64,000 nucleotides of DNA from Cryptomeria japonica (GCF_030272615.1 NC_081409.1:18356260-18420259); one strand, 5' to 3'. Shown: positions 10,842 to 23,795, numbered from the stretch's first letter. The notes: generated by a model not told the origin, from the letters alone. Numbers and translations are program-made.

Positions 10842-12450
10842 GGATGCATCAGGTTCAACGTATCTGGACGTGCTGACTTTGATTCATGAGTGAAGGTGAG
10901 TTTTCGCCACCTCAGCCTATTCCTTGTAACTCATCACAAGTGGAGCAATATCTCTTGATACTCAACATTTCAATTGCTCCATGATGAATGAGATGATGGT
11001 AGGAGATATTCACAAATTGCATCATCTCATCTGACTTGATCACTTTCACTTGTCCTTCATACTTAGGAATTCCACCCTATGATGTGTTTCATCATTCAAC
11101 CTTGGAATGTATACCTAGTCTTAGAATTTCCTTGACGTACTGGCTGTGATCTTGGATTTTTGGAGGAAATTCAAGATTGCTATAACATTTCCTTCATCAT
11201 CATTGTGATGTCTTCGAATATCTTAGCTCTTGATCTTGTATGCTCGTTGTTTTCTTCATCTTTCATTCATCGGCACCTGTTGTCATCTTGGAGCTGATCC
11301 TCTTCATTGACTATGCTGATATCCTTTGTTGAACCTTGATCTCTGCAAGCTGCTGAGATGTCCTACTTCATGTTGTGATATCAATCCCTTGCATCTTACC
11401 TCATTTGTCTTTGACTTGAACTCCTCCATGTTGTTCGTAGAGCTATCCCCATGTAGTGGTTGAATCCTTGAAGTGATGCCTTGATGTAAAGAAATGCTGC
11501 TTCAAGCCTCTTAAACCTTGACTTGTAAAATTTGCCCCTGTTATTGATAAGTTCACCTCCCCGCACCTTGCATCCAGCTGCTGGCTCTTGACCTGAAAAA
11601 AAAGGAATTCTTGGATCAAATACATAAAGATATATCTTGATTTCAAAAAACAAGTTATCTAGTATAAACTCTAGATGTTCTGATTTCTGATTTTCAGGTG
11701 CGAATCAGGTCTGATACCCACTTTATAGGTCTGATTTCTCAGTTTTGCAAGTCTGATTTCACTTTGATCTGCTCTTAGTTCGCACTTCTCTGTTCCTCAT
11801 TCACTGATTTCTACCTGAAATTTGCTCCTCGTCATTGCTGGTCATGGATCCTTGCAAGCCAAGGACAAATGTTGCCCTCCATCTTCAAGTCATGGATTTG
11901 GGCAATTTGGGCAAGTGAAGGGCAAAGTTGCAAGGTCAGTTTGAGGTGGATTCCTTATCAAAGCCAACATAAGCATCAAGTCACCAAAGTCGTGGATTTT
12001 AGAGACTAAAGGATAAAACTTGTTGCCATCCACCTCAAGTCGCCTTCATTCTTACTTGCTCAAGTTGATCATCTAAGACTTATGTTTGCAAACTCGAAGG
12101 ATTCTAAGGATGAATTCATTTAGTGCCACCTTCGCTCAACATCACCCTCAAGGTCCTCAGATCGTGGAATTTGCTTGGGCGTGAATTTCATGAGTTGTGG
12201 ATTTTGGTGAGGTGTGGATTTCTGGCATGTGGAGGATAGTCATCATCATTCAAGTTTGCAAACTCCAACACTTAGTCGATCAATTCGCTTTTATCATGAT
12301 GTTGCTATTCATTCTCCAAGTCAAGGGTGTCCACTTGCTTGCTTGACTGTTCATCATACCTAAAGACTCATATCATGACTTGACTTTGAAGGCTCCACTT
12401 TGAAGCATCATTCAATGATCATCTTGACTTCTATGTACTATTTTAGATAT
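10842..12450 (-). other. Probable internal region of the minus-strand LTR element; no coding recognised
   Basis: The sequence adjoins the polypurine tract of the LTR at 10286-10827. It has no frame resembling gag or pol; the 85-codon minus-strand frame at 11396-11653 matches no family I recognise. Many variants of CTTGA, TTCATC and ATCTTGA recur. The right limit is set only by the change to very AT-rich DNA. Confidence 0.35.
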
Positions 12451-14739
12451 CTTAAATACGTCTATCTAAATAAATGCCGATAGATATCAATTGAAACTAT
12501 TTTATTCACATTAGAATTATTTTATTTCATTTTAAATTATATTTACTACATATATAAATATTTAAATTATATTGTATCTACATTATTTATTTTTTCTTAG
12601 ATACAATATTTTTATTCGATGATTGACATCTAGTTTTTTATATTTAAATTTTAAACAACTTATCATTGTTCAAAAAACATCATTAAAAATAAAAAAATTA
12701 TAAAATATATTTTTTAAAGGAATATTGTAATTATGAAATGCTAGATTATTTCTAAATATCTTTGTTTTTATTTTATATTTATATATCTATTTAAAACTTA
12801 TAATTATAATGAGGGTATATTTTATTTTATATGGTGTTTATTTAAATCTCTTAAGTTTATAATTAATATTTGTTAATTAATATTTTGACATGTGAATGGT
12901 TGTCAAATTTAAGCTAAAAGATAAAAGTTAACATTAACACAGTCACACTCCACCCTTTGCTGCCATTGTAGAATGCCTATCGGCATTAATTACTTAAGCA
13001 TTGAGAGCTATAACGACTTTGATCTGACCTAAGGGGAGACTTGAATGCCGCTGGACTGCCTAGCTTGACCGAATCTTGACGAGAAGGGATTGCATCCCCT
13101 CAGAAGCAAGAGGTTAAAGATACCAAAATTAATGCCAAGCTAAACAACTAAGCAAAAACAACTACGCTACCAAGCAAAAAGTGGGGTTCCCATTTGCAAT
13201 GGGGCGATGTTTGTCTTGGTGTGGGATTGCTGACTTTGGTAATTTGTGGGTCTCTATTCTACATGGTGTGTGATCTCTTGGGTTGGCCTGAACCTTTTCT
13301 ACAAATCATGGCAGGCAATAACATCTTACCTAAGGCGTGGAGTACCACCACTCTGGCCGCCTCTGTTGGTAACATATCTTTTGTATTAATGAAGGAACTT
13401 CTGTTGCAGTCCTGCAAAAAAAGAAAATAAAGAAATAGCTTTTCAATCTGAGCGTGCCATTGAAAGAACAAATCTGGGTAAGGTTATAGTTGTTTGGAGT
13501 TTGGAACAGCTCTCCTACGTTCCTCTGGACATGGTTTTAGAATATCTAGCAGCTGTAGATTGAAGTTGTTTGATTTATTTACAGCTGGATGTGGACTTTG
13601 ATAAAGTTGAAGAAGTGAATCCTCCTTATCTCTTGCCTCAGATTTGACCCTCCTATATGCTGAACGTGGGAGTGAGATTCTGAGTGATATTGGGATTCAG
13701 TGTATTTACTAGTTGCTTCTGTTCACTTATCATTGTATCTTCAGAACGTCATTCATATTTGAGGACCTAGAACTGATGTTTTCTGCTCACTGTTATATGT
13801 AATTGAAGGTCAGAAATATATGGTTGATCTTTGTTATATTTCCTTTCTTTGCTGTTCATCTTAAAGATTGCAGAATTCATATGTTATTCAGTTTTCTTAT
13901 TTGCATAGAAGTCACATATTTCATTATCTGCAAATCTGAAACTAAGCATCCACGCTTGCAGAAAAATTGTTTGATAAAATGATATGGTAAAGGATGCAAT
14001 ACAATAAGCGTGCCTGCCGTTTGACAAAATATCTCTCAGATGGAAAGGCAAAACAATTATAGCAAATAGGGCTGCATATTACATTTAAATTAAAAAGTAT
14101 CTCTCCAATTACACCCTAGGCATAAGTACGCCCAAAGTATTGGAGAAACATAAAATATACATGGTATTACAAGGTAAATGACACCTTAATCCTGAAAATT
14201 TTGCCCAAAACTGTCCATGATTTATTATCATGACTGTGACCATTCCAACAAGTCCTAAGACACCAGAAAAAGAATCTGGGAATCCAAGCAACAGAGTTAC
14301 GGCAGCCATATTCCTAATCCATAACTAGCCCCTAAAGCCTGAGATCAAATGACTGAATGCTGTCCAAATCAGATGCGTAACCCAGAAATTACTACTTCTA
14401 ACCATTGGCAATTTATCTGCAGGGCATGCTCAATTGAAAATGAGCTAACCCCAAAATTCCACCCACAGAATGTCTAACTAAAACCAACATGATTTCAAAT
14501 CCAAACACAAACAGCTATACAATTTGCAAGGTTATGTAATAGAAAATGACAATAGCCTGGACATGAGGCTATAAGCATTCTTCTCTCAGAGATACCATCC
14601 AGCAATTTCTGAGAACACTCTCAGTAAACATGTATTCAAACTTCCAACTTTTGTTGCAAACTTTTAGCGTATCTGCACAAAATCTGCATCTTTTTCATAC
14701 ACTTCCCAAATAGCTTTCAACAAAAGGCTAAAAGTTGTG
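12451..14739. other. AT-rich then unassigned intronic DNA
   Basis: About 12470-12900 is strongly A/T-rich and featureless. From 12950 the composition becomes balanced. A 78-codon frame at 13194-13430 is open but resembles no known protein. I see no gene, RNA or clear repeat boundary. Confidence 0.5.
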
Positions 14740-15240
14740 AAACTATAGCCAAAGCTGGCATTTGCTTTGCAAGAGGTGACCTAGAGAGGATATCTGTCAC
14801 CACATTTGTGCTCCTTTGTAGAATTCAATCACCAAATAGAAATGTTGTAGAAACCCAATCCATTTAGCATGTCTTGCCTTTTGTAACTTAATTTGTGCTT
14901 GCATCTACTGAAAAGGTTTGTAGTCAGCATGAAAAATTGTTTACTTTCCCAATAAATAACACTTCCATTTCCTAAAGGATTCAACAAGTCCTTACGTTTT
15001 CCTTCTCATTTACAAGGAACCCCTTACAGCTTAAGAAAATATTCAAAAGAGTAACAAATTAACTTACTTCCATGCAATAAAATTGCCCCATAGCATACTG
15101 CTGGATAATAACTGGTGGATGATAACTGCCACAAGTTAGTAAGAGAAAGAACTAATGCATAGCTGACCTTCTATTTCAATGTATCAAAAGCACTTGTGCA
15201 TTCCTTACACCAATGGAAATTCTTGCTGCATGTCGCAATG
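14740..15240 (-). pseudogene. Gypsy RT/RNase H fragment, heavily frameshifted
   Basis: In minus-strand translation, 15240 to about 15060 gives CKECTSAFDTLK followed by VLSLTNL. Positions about 14960 to 14740 give ADYKPFQ, RHAKWIGFLQHFYLVIEFYK and a VTDILSR-like end in another frame. These match the RNase H part of Ty3/Gypsy polyproteins (ECxxAFxxLK...PVLxLPNF, then RHARWMxFLQxFxxxIxYKKG...VADxLSR). Several frame changes are needed. It is unrelated to the better-preserved chromovirus at 51101-59477. Confidence 0.55.
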
Positions 15241-16397
15241 GCATGCAAAGGAGTTGCTATGTGGAGAAATAAGAACTAGGCTGTCCTCATATACCAGACT
15301 ACCCCAACAAATCACCTTGTAAACATTGCACTTTTGGGTGTGTGCCAATTTTGTGATAGCCTGAGAACTTGTGCAAGACAGAGGAAGAAGGGCTAGCGGG
15401 TGTGGTCGTGGAGGCAAAGGCAGCTCACATGGTTGTGAAAGAGTGTAGGTCAGTGGTTTCCCACATGCTGAGTCAAAATTGGTGATGTTAAATGCTGCAG
15501 ATGCTTTCCTCCCTAAGGATGTGAACTCTACTCCAACAGAGAGAAAATCACTGGAGCTGTGTTTGGTGCTGTTTTAATTCCTGGATGTGAACTCTACTCC
15601 AACAGAGAGAAAATCACTGGAGCTGTGTTTGGTGCTGTTTTAATTCCTGGACCAGTTAGTTTACATGTTTTTATATTTTTGCAACTTAAGACCAAAGTAT
15701 TGGTTTTAACTTTTTAAGAAAGACCCAAGCATGGATTCTCAGCAATCAAAACCTGATGACTACCAGGGGCCAGGTCTATGAATCATAGATGCAAAACCTC
15801 ACAAAAACTTATAATTACTACTAAGTATCACTGACCAGCTCTCAAACCATGTCAACCTGACTCAGGCATATTGTATTTGCCAAAACCAGATAAAACTATG
15901 AATACCCCATGAATTTTAACTCTCCTTCACCTATTATAATTTATACTTCATTCCTTCATTTCTGAGATGCCAAATCGCACCCCTTTTCTGCCGATTTCTG
16001 GTACAAAACATACCTGACTCAGATTCAGAGACAAATTGCCTGTAAGTATGCACGCACAGGGTTTGCATTTTTGATTGCCGAAACACATACAAGAACAAGA
16101 TTTTGTTTCCAATCAATTCCAGGCATGACATGTCTAATCTAGAACGATCCCGGCAGCATTTGACTTTAAAAAACCTTAAAAAAACCCCAAAAACTTAATG
16201 AAAAAATCTCTGACTCACAAAATTTCAGGTCTATGGTTGTTAAGTTTTGAAAAACTCGACAAAATAAACCGTAGAATTTCACCCAAAAAAAATTAATGCA
16301 TTTTACAACATATCAGATCTTCCTCTTCCCTGGTCTAGTAAAAACATGAGGAGAGATTCTAACAATCGCATTTTAATCTTTGATATTGATAGTATGA
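15241..16397. other. Unassigned intronic DNA
   Basis: Apart from the 66-bp duplication listed separately, nothing recognisable is seen on either strand. Confidence 0.45.
15517..15648. repeat. Identical 66-bp tandem duplication
   Basis: Two copies, starting at 15517 and 15583, begin GGATGTGAACTCTACTCC and end TTTTAATTCCT. I see no mismatch between them, and the next three bases (GGA) start a third unit. This contrasts with the decayed surroundings and indicates a recent event, or an assembly or copying artefact. Confidence 0.9.
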
Positions 16398-19050
16398 TGT
16401 TAGAAATATTGTCATTGATGTCAAAGGTCAAAGAGAAGTTTTCATTGATGTCAAAGGTCAAAGTGATGTTTTCATTGATGTCTAGAAGTAATCATCATTA
16501 ATCTATAAGGCACTGACTTGAATAGCATAGACAAGTTTGCATAGACAAGTATGCAACGCTGATTACCTTTATTGAAAACAATGACTTCACAGTCTAAAAA
16601 CATATTTTAAGACAGCAGTCAAATCAACATGGTCGACTCTACTTAAATAGAGCAATAATGAGAAGAAAGAAAGAAATAAAAGAAAGACTTCTATCAAAGC
16701 TAGTCGATTTATTTCCTTGGTCAACTTCATAAGGCAGATTAATCATCCAAGTCAAAAGAATATTAACTTGTTTATGTGAAAGATGGAAGCGGTTGAGATA
16801 ACAACAAGGATCCATAATATGAAAATTGCAATAAGGATCATCACTGTTGATGATAAGGTCATCAAGGCGCAGATTTGGACACAGCTGGTCAAGAAAGAAA
16901 TGCAATGAACAAGTTAATTAAAGCAACAATCATATATCACTAAGACCAGTGACTACAATGATCTCCGATACACAGTGATGTGTATTCCATAAGGCAAATG
17001 ATTATATTTCTATTTATTGTTTACAACAAACAAACATTAGAAAGCAGTGATAAGCATGCAAATTTGATAGAATACTAAAAAGGAGACAAAACCTTTGTTA
17101 GTGCTAAACAAAAACAGCAGTTTATTAAACAAATAATTCTTAATATACTAAAAGCTGGGCAACTTCAATATGGTCGACATCACAAGAAGAATTGCCGACT
17201 TCGCAAGAAGCATTGCCGATTATTTTAAAGGAGACCTTGATGATTTATATGCTTGACAAACAGTCGACTTAATGTATAGGTGACTTCAAGATTAATTAAT
17301 AATTACAGCTGCAATTTATATAGGAGTGGTGATTCATTTGTGCAGAAAATTATTTTGGAAGAACATGTTTTTAGTGTGTTCATTAAACAAACCATTCAAT
17401 GGTCGATACAAAGATAATCAGTAAAAGGGCAGCAAGTATTGAATAAAGACTTCTACGTCAGCGATGTGTCAAAGCAACGACTAATAATCAGTATATTGTG
17501 ATCATGATAGACAGCGATCAGCATTGGTCGATCAATAAATTATTTATTAATCAATCCTCATCTTACTTCAAAACTGATTAAACAAACAGCAATTTCTATA
17601 TGAAAATAACGGTGATCTTCTTGGACAGCGATCTTCCTTGGGCAGCGATCATAGAAGATAAACATCAATTAGCATTCATGCTATTGAAAGGTGTTTGAGG
17701 TTCTAAATTGATACCACACGCAACTACCATTGTGAAAAGAGATTACAATATATGCAGCAATCTTAGTATGTTGCAATACATCTCCTAAAAGTAGCAATTT
17801 ATAAACATACAACAGCAAGGTTGATACGTGTAAGAAACGATTGAAGAAAAGATACTACAGTCGACTGTGCAAACCGACTACAGCATTAAGACAAGAAGAA
17901 TTTGTCTTATATGCAGAAAAAAAGGCAGTGATTATGTTTAAAGTCATTGAGTACATTAAAGGCAGCGATTAGAAAGAAAAGGTGGCCGATATTCTTAATA
18001 AGCAAACTTCATCTAAAGCAACACTTAATAATAGTTTTCAAATGGTACAATCTGAATTAAGGTCTTGAGGAGATGTGATCCATAAAACAAATGCAAATAA
18101 TAAATTATATTGTTCATAATGATAATATGGTGTGACTAAGAATAAATGAAGAGGTGTTATCTTAGTAAAAGACATAGCCATACATAAAAGATGCCTCCAT
18201 TTGAGAAGATATAAAGAGTGAATGAAGTGGAATTTGAAAGTAAGAAAAATAATGAATATCATTGGAACATAAGAGCAGATTTAGAAGAAGTAACGAAAAT
18301 CATTTAAATATTAAAGAAGATTTCAAGAAAAGAAAATGAAGAACGATTCAGATTTATATCAGCATATACGAAGAGAGTGTTAATGTTGTGAAGGGAAAAA
18401 AAAATTATACATTATAAGAGAGCATAAACCTGAATGATTACATAGCCATATTTGTGATCAAATTTTTAAGGGAGATATTACCATAATTAAGATCAGTCTT
18501 GTGAAAGAATATTGTGAATGCTTGTAATCAAATTTGTGAAAGAAGTTTATTGCTTGAGTTGTGATAAGACTTGGGAAGAAAAAATAGTACATAAGCTTGG
18601 GTCAGATTTGTAAAGGAAAGATATAAATCATTCAAGATCAGAAGTTGTAATCAGATCTGTGAGGAAGGGAGAACAATATCATCCATTGAAGAATTTGTTG
18701 GTTGGTGCCTATCAAATAAGAGATTGGTGTCTCTTGCTGAGTTGGTGCTCAATTGTGGAGAATGGTGCCTCCAGTAGGTTGGTACCTACAAATTGTGGGG
18801 ATTGGTGTCTCCGGTGGGTTGGTCTTTACAAATTTGACTAGGGGTTGGTGCCTACAAATGCTGTAAAAGAAGTTATATAAAAGCATTGATTTGCCGTGGT
18901 TTTCTCCCATTTGGGTTTCCACGTAAAAATTGTGTTCCTTTGTGTTTTTATTTGCATGTGTGGTTGATTAAGCTTTACAAATTATTGGTATCTATTGTAT
19001 CTAATCAATTTGCCCAGAAATAATAATAACAATAATACAATTTATTCACA
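16398..19050 (+). repeat. Long Copia-type LTR or LTR remnant; right end approximate
   Basis: The left end TGTTAGAAATATTGTCATTG followed by ATGTCAAAGG is a typical start of a plant Copia LTR family, related to the LTR at 49887. Toward the right are TATATAA (18874-18880) and GCCGTGGTTTTCTCCC followed by TTTCCACGTAAA, which normally sit in the 3' third of such LTRs. Multiple GTTGGTGCC-like units occur from 18700 to 18870. If it is one LTR it is about 2.6 kb, which is long. I found no matching target-site duplication, and the end is set loosely near the ACAATTTATTCACAA motif. Confidence 0.45.
16411..16485 (+). repeat. 30-bp direct repeat, about two and a half copies
   Basis: The unit TCATTGATGTCAAAGGTCAA plus about ten bases recurs twice, with a third truncated copy ending TTGATGTCTAGAAG. 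It lies at the 5' end of the LTR-like segment. Confidence 0.8.
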
Positions 19051-19127
19051 AGAGTATTCTTTCATTAAATTACATAATAGTAGTTGAATCTAGGAAGATA
19101 ATTAATTAACATTAAACCAATGATAAT

Positions 19128-19385
19128 GTAGTTTCCTACTGTAAACATGCACAATATAACTTCAACCATATTAAAAACATGAGGGGAAAACACCACAGGA
19201 TGCTAGGTGACTTCCTCCACAATTAAGCCCAAAGGTGTCAAACAAGCAACGGTTTTGTAGTTTCCTATTGTAAACATGCACAATATAGTTTCAACCATAT
19301 TAAAAGCATGAGGGGAAAACACGATGTGATTCCGAGACACTTCCTCCACAATTAAGCCCAAGAGCATCAAACAAGCTACCGACTT
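19128..19385. repeat. Tandem duplication of about 129 bp
   Basis: Two diverged units start GTAGTTTCCTACTGTAAACA and GTAGTTTCCTATTGTAAACA, at 19128 and 19257. Each contains CATGAGGGGAAAACAC and CTTCCTCCACAATTAAGCCC. Confidence 0.82.
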
Positions 19386-20493
19386 AATCCAACCCCTTGG
19401 CCCACAAGCAACCCACTCAATAAGGGCCCACAAGTAACCAACTCAACAGGCATCCACTTCATGTGTAGGATCCGGACTCCTGCATCCCTATTGTGTTTCC
19501 TTGCTAGTTTCTAATAAGATTGCTATATTAAATTTGATGAATGATTATTAGCTCTAACTCCTTGGTGCATTGTCAAGTTAATCAAATAAATAAATTATTG
19601 ATTCATAGAAGAGATTAAATAATAGACTTAATCACATTGCATACCAATTATTCTGCTGCTAAATATAAATGGCTGCTTTATTTCTGAATGCAGTTTACAT
19701 CTAAAAACTCTGTGATCTGATTGATATCAATTTCTCAATAGATATGAAACACAACTTACAAATTCCTGTTTGATACCACCACTCAGATTTCTGCTTATAT
19801 TTTATAATTTTTCTGATTTCCAAATATATTCTAATTTTTCTGATTTCCAAACATATACTTAGATCATTCGATCTGATCCTTCTTGGATGCCTTTGCCACA
19901 ATGAACTGTTTCTCCTTTTATACCTTTAATTTTAGGTGAAGGGTCACTTCTTTCCCTACACATCTCTTTTGCAAGGGACGCACCCCTTCTTGCTGCCTGG
20001 TAGATATTTATATGTTCCTAAGGTTGGCCCTTAATAATTATTACCCCCTAGCCTGGGTCGGCCCCTTTCTGAGGTGTACCATGTACCCTAGGTCCAATCT
20101 TTTACAATGAACTTTTCTTTTTAATAATGATTTCCTTCTTTTCCCAGGCCGGGCCCCTTTCTATTACATCGCCTAAGTGTAACTGACATAAAGACCACAA
20201 TCTGATCTCATACAGGCTGCATTTTGTTTATTGATTTCTGCTAACCTAGTTTGGCGGGGTATGACAACATGCTAATTGAGAAATATTTGAACACCAGCTC
20301 TTTTAGTTGAGAGAGTGTGCATCCAAGCAAATAGAAAAAATAACACCGTTAGTATATTTTGCCTCCAATAGCATGTAAGTATTCCTTCTTTCTTCCCAGG
20401 TCAACCATTTGTACATGACATCATGTTGTGTATCTATTCAGAGCTTTGAAAGAGATCAAACTCATTATCATAACATAGTGAAGCTATCAGGAC
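19386..20493. other. Unassigned DNA with a possible LTR edge
   Basis: No gene is seen. Near 20255-20268 the string GGCGGGGTATGACA ends in a way that could be an LTR terminus. Its partner end was not located. From about 20355 the sequence is a diverged copy of the stretch at 22680-22800 (GCCTCCAATA, then AAGTATTCCTTCTTTCTTCC). Confidence 0.4.
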
Positions 20494-20654
20494 TATTAAA
20501 ACAATATTGTAAAATTGATATAATGGTCATCTTAGTTGGTTTAGTAAGTTTCCTTTTCTGTTATTTACTATTATTTCTTTTTAGAAACATTGTCTTGTAA
20601 TCTATTATAAATAGAGCCTTTCATCTCTATTGTATATATCAAAACACTATTTCA
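20494..20654 (+). repeat. 5' LTR of the small element
   Basis: Starts TATTAAAACAATATTGTAAA, carries TATAAATAG at 20606-20614 and ends CTATTTCA. It matches the right LTR along its length. Confidence 0.75.
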
Positions 20655-22279
20655 CGGTACTAGAGCAGGAAAGTTTTTGACAGATTTCTTTAAAAAATTC
20701 ATCTTCTCCTGGAATTCTTTTTCCAAAAATATTTTTTTGGATGGTTTTTTTTTTTTTATGAAAATAAAAAACTTGACTTTCTTTAGCTATGAATCGTGAG
20801 GGTTTTTGGCAGCAGCTGGAGGATTTGTTAAATCGTGGGATGTTGTTCTGCAGGGAACACAACAAGGTTTTTTCCTCTGTCTGCAGATAGCAACGAGTTT
20901 TTCGGGCTGCAATGAGGGTTTTTTCATTCTGTGTCGGTATTTTTCTCAGTTCTGATCACGTGATGCAGGTTTGTTGATGAAAGAGGGTGTTTTTCTGAAA
21001 TGGCATAGGTTTGTTGTTGCAAATCGAACTAAGGGTTTTTAAAAATTCACGGTCATTTTCTACGATTTTCTTCTGTGCAACAAGAATTTTTCCTGTGCAA
21101 AGGCTGCATTTTCTACAATTTTCTTCTGTGCAACATGAATTTTGCCTGTGCAAAGGCTGCATCTAGGGCTAACAATCTGAAGCTGGGTCTTTTTTTTCCC
21201 CACAGCAGTGTTTTTTAAACGTTTTTGGATGGGTTTCTTTCTACAGAGTCTACACTTCTTCCTGTGCGGCATCTAGAGTTTTTGACAATTTTGTTAAAAA
21301 TGCTTTTAATCCACAGCTAGGGTTTCTATTCTAGGTATTTTCTATTTCCCTGTGCACCTAAGGTTTTTCATGTGGCACGGGATTTGGTTTTCTGCAGACG
21401 GATCGTGGATCATTTTTTAGTTTTTACCTGCAGAATATTTTACCAGTTTTTGGATAAAATTGAGGGTATTTTTTTTATGGCTGTCTTCTACATTTTCTGC
21501 GACAGGTTTGGCCATGTTTTAAGGTATTTTACCACGTAAAGTCTGGTGTTTTGCTGCATGAAGGTTTCCATTATGGGTTGTTTTGTTTTCCACAGTTGCG
21601 TCCTGTATTTTGCAGTGTGAGGATGTCTATATTAACTGGGATTTTGAATGATTTTTCTCCTAAAAATCATGGTTGGTTTTTCGTTTTTTGCGCGATTTTT
21701 TCGTACAAAAATCATGGGTTCTTTATCTGATGAAGAGTTTTCTGATTTTTTCCACAAAAAAATATGGAAGGGTTTTGTATGATTTTTTCCATAAAAATCA
21801 TGGAGGGTTTTGCATTATTATTTTCCTATATACAGTGGTCGAGAGTTAAACCAAGATTTTTGCCGATTTTTCACAAAATCATATGTTTTCAGCATGAAAT
21901 CGAGGGTTTGACGGTTTTTTCCACAAAAATCGTGGTTTTTGCAGTTGTTTTAGGTTGCAACTAGAGTTGTTGGGGCAAACAGTGTTCATCTACAAAAAAA
22001 ATTGATGATCATTTGAAAAAATCGTGGCTCTTTTTATGGAGTAGTGGAGGGTTTGATGATTTTCCTCAAAATCGTGGTTTCAATTTTTTGTCAACAAAAA
22101 TCAATGTTTATCTTAGTGATATCCAGAAGTTCTACAGAACCAAGGAGGATCTCAACAGGCTCATGTTGCAAAGCGTTCTAAAGAGAAGGGGGCAGCCTTC
22201 TATGCATTTGTGGCCAAATGACCTACAGATTATGTCACATCTTTTGTAGGTTAGTTAGTAGAATGACCATAAGGGAGGG
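20655..22279 (+). repeat. T-rich internal region with recurring hairpin-like units
   Basis: From about 21640 a motif recurs at 40-60 bp intervals: GATTTTTTCC, then (C)ATAAAAATCATGG, then AGGGTTTT. Each contains a short inverted repeat (GATTTTT against AAAAATC). At least six degenerate copies are visible. Two shorter direct repeats carrying TCTGTGCAACA and CCTGTGCAAAGGCTGCAT occur near 21070-21160. Open frames here are short and repetitive and resemble no retrotransposon protein. Confidence 0.65.
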
Positions 22280-22446
22280 TATTAAAACTATATTGTAATT
22301 ATTGATATAATGGTCATCTTAGTTGGCTTAGTAAGTTTCCTTTTCTGTTGTTTATGATTGTTTCTTTTTAGAAACATCGTCTTGTAATCTATTATAATTT
22401 ATAAATAGAGTCTTTCGTCTCTATTGTATATATCAAAATACCATTT
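22280..22446 (+). repeat. 3' LTR of the small element
   Basis: Starts TATTAAAACTATATTGTAAT and ends near ACCATTT. It differs from the left LTR by scattered substitutions and a few small indels. Confidence 0.75.
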
Positions 22447-22867
22447 GGGACATCCCAAAGTTTTTGAGATGTTCAAAAGACCTTGTGTTGTTTCCATACC
22501 ATCCTAGGGATTTACTAGCATCCCCTCAATGTCCCCAACAAGAGAAAACACGAGGATATATCCTCTCTAGCAGTGGTGGTGAGGGCTGTAGAGCAGCAGG
22601 AGGACATTTCATCTCCATCCCTGCATCCTAGGACGTCCCCATTCAGAAATGCTAACAGGAACAGTTGTCTTAATAGTATGGTTTGCCTCCAATACCATTT
22701 AAGTATTCCTTCTTTCTTCCAAGTTCATCCATTTGTACACGACATCATATCGTCTTTTGTTCAAAGCTTTGACACCAATCAAATCATTATCATGACATGG
22801 AGAAACCATGGGGACATCCCAAAGTTTTCCAGACGTTCAAGAAACTTCATGGAGTTTCTACACCATG
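22447..22867. repeat. Duplicated unit flanking the LTR insertions
   Basis: GGGACATCCCAAAGTTTT occurs at about 22447 and again about 364 bp later. The following text, with CCTAG(G), TAGCATC and TCCCCAAC, continues after the second copy on the far side of the solo LTR (23796 onward). The host sequence is therefore an old tandem duplication later split by LTR insertions. Confidence 0.6.
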
Positions 22868-23795
22868 TGTAATGTCCCATTGATTTTTGTCCTTAAACAA
22901 TAATTCTAATTTAAAATGAAAATTGCACTACAAAAATGATGAAATTCTATTATAATATTTAACTTATAATTCTATGAAAATTTCTGAAAATGGAACTTAT
23001 CTTGATTTTCTGCAATAATTATCCTGATAATAGCTTTGTCAAATATTATGAATTTATTATAAAATTCAGATTAATAATTCTGAAAATAAATCATATCTTG
23101 AAATTCTTTGGAAGTGATTTAAAATCTGCTGAAACGGAGGTTTTCATCCCTAACTCTGCAGTGGCAAGATTAAGGATTTTTGTCCTTAACTTGCCAAGAG
23201 TATTTAAGGGTTTTCATCCATAAAACTCTTAGTTCACCTAGGAGGGTTTCATCCTTCAAGGCTTACCAAGGTTTAGGTTTTCGTCCAAATTTGATAAGGA
23301 GAAATAAGGATTTTTTTGCCCTTAGATCTCTTTATGAACTTGGGAGGGATTTGTCTTCCTTATTTGCAAGTCACTTCCTCAAATTCAAGACTGATTGCTT
23401 GATTGATTGATTGCTGATTGCTTGATTGATCTTTGCTGATTGATTGATTGATTGATTGATTCCTTGATGAATTGATGATCTGATTTGATTCATGTTTTCT
23501 GATCGATAAACTGGTTTGCCCTTTATATCCATTTCTTGAAGGAGTCACCACCCTTCATCGCTGCTTTTTGAGAATAATAATTTATTTCCAAATTGATTCA
23601 TTGACTGATTCCTTTTATACCTTTAATGCTTCAATAGTCTTTTAACTCTTTATTTCATGCCTTTTGACCATACATTATACTTAATTAAATTTTAATTTTA
23701 TAAATTATAATTATATTATAGTTTTTTTGTTTTTTTTTATATTTGAATTTATTATTAATTATTATTAAATCCTATTTCAAAAAGGGGGCATTACA
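22868..23795 (+). repeat. Solo LTR with TGTAATG/CATTACA ends (928 bp)
   Basis: It begins TGTAATGTCCC and ends GGGGGCATTACA, so its ends form an extended terminal inverted repeat. The sequence on both sides reads as one older repeat unit interrupted at this point, which supports insertion. No clean 5-bp target-site duplication is left (CCATG against CCCTC). A TTTATATCC box, a TTGA microsatellite and a GGAGTCACCACCC block lie inside; the latter two are shared with the remnant near 8000-8500. Confidence 0.7.
23392..23462 (+). repeat. (TTGA)n microsatellite, interrupted
   Basis: About seventeen units of TTGA/GATT with TGC interruptions, within the solo LTR. The short minus-strand frame across it is a product of the repeat. 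Confidence 0.85.

Larger units (their letters stand above)
20494..22446 (+). mobile_element. Small non-coding LTR retrotransposon (TRIM/LARD-like)
   Basis: Two related terminal repeats of about 161 and 167 bp enclose a 1.6-kb centre. Directly after the left LTR, CGGTACTAGAGC matches the usual initiator-Met-tRNA primer site (TGGTATCAGAGC) at nine of twelve positions. Directly before the right LTR, ATAAGGGAGGG is a polypurine tract. The flanks AGGAC (20489-20493) and GGGAC (22447-22451) are a one-mismatch target-site duplication. Alignment to the related stretch at 22700-22815 reconstructs an empty site at the same place. No gag or pol is recognisable, so it must depend on other elements. The first dinucleotide is TA rather than TG in both LTRs. 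Confidence 0.72.

Noticed and set aside
13194-13430. 78-codon frame with two hydrophobic segments
   Set aside because: No similarity to a known protein that I can recognise, no splice context, and isolated in transposon debris.
22013-22249. 78-codon frame at the 3' end of the small LTR element
   Set aside because: Half of it is the hairpin-repeat text; the remaining 40 residues match no retrotransposon protein that I recognise.
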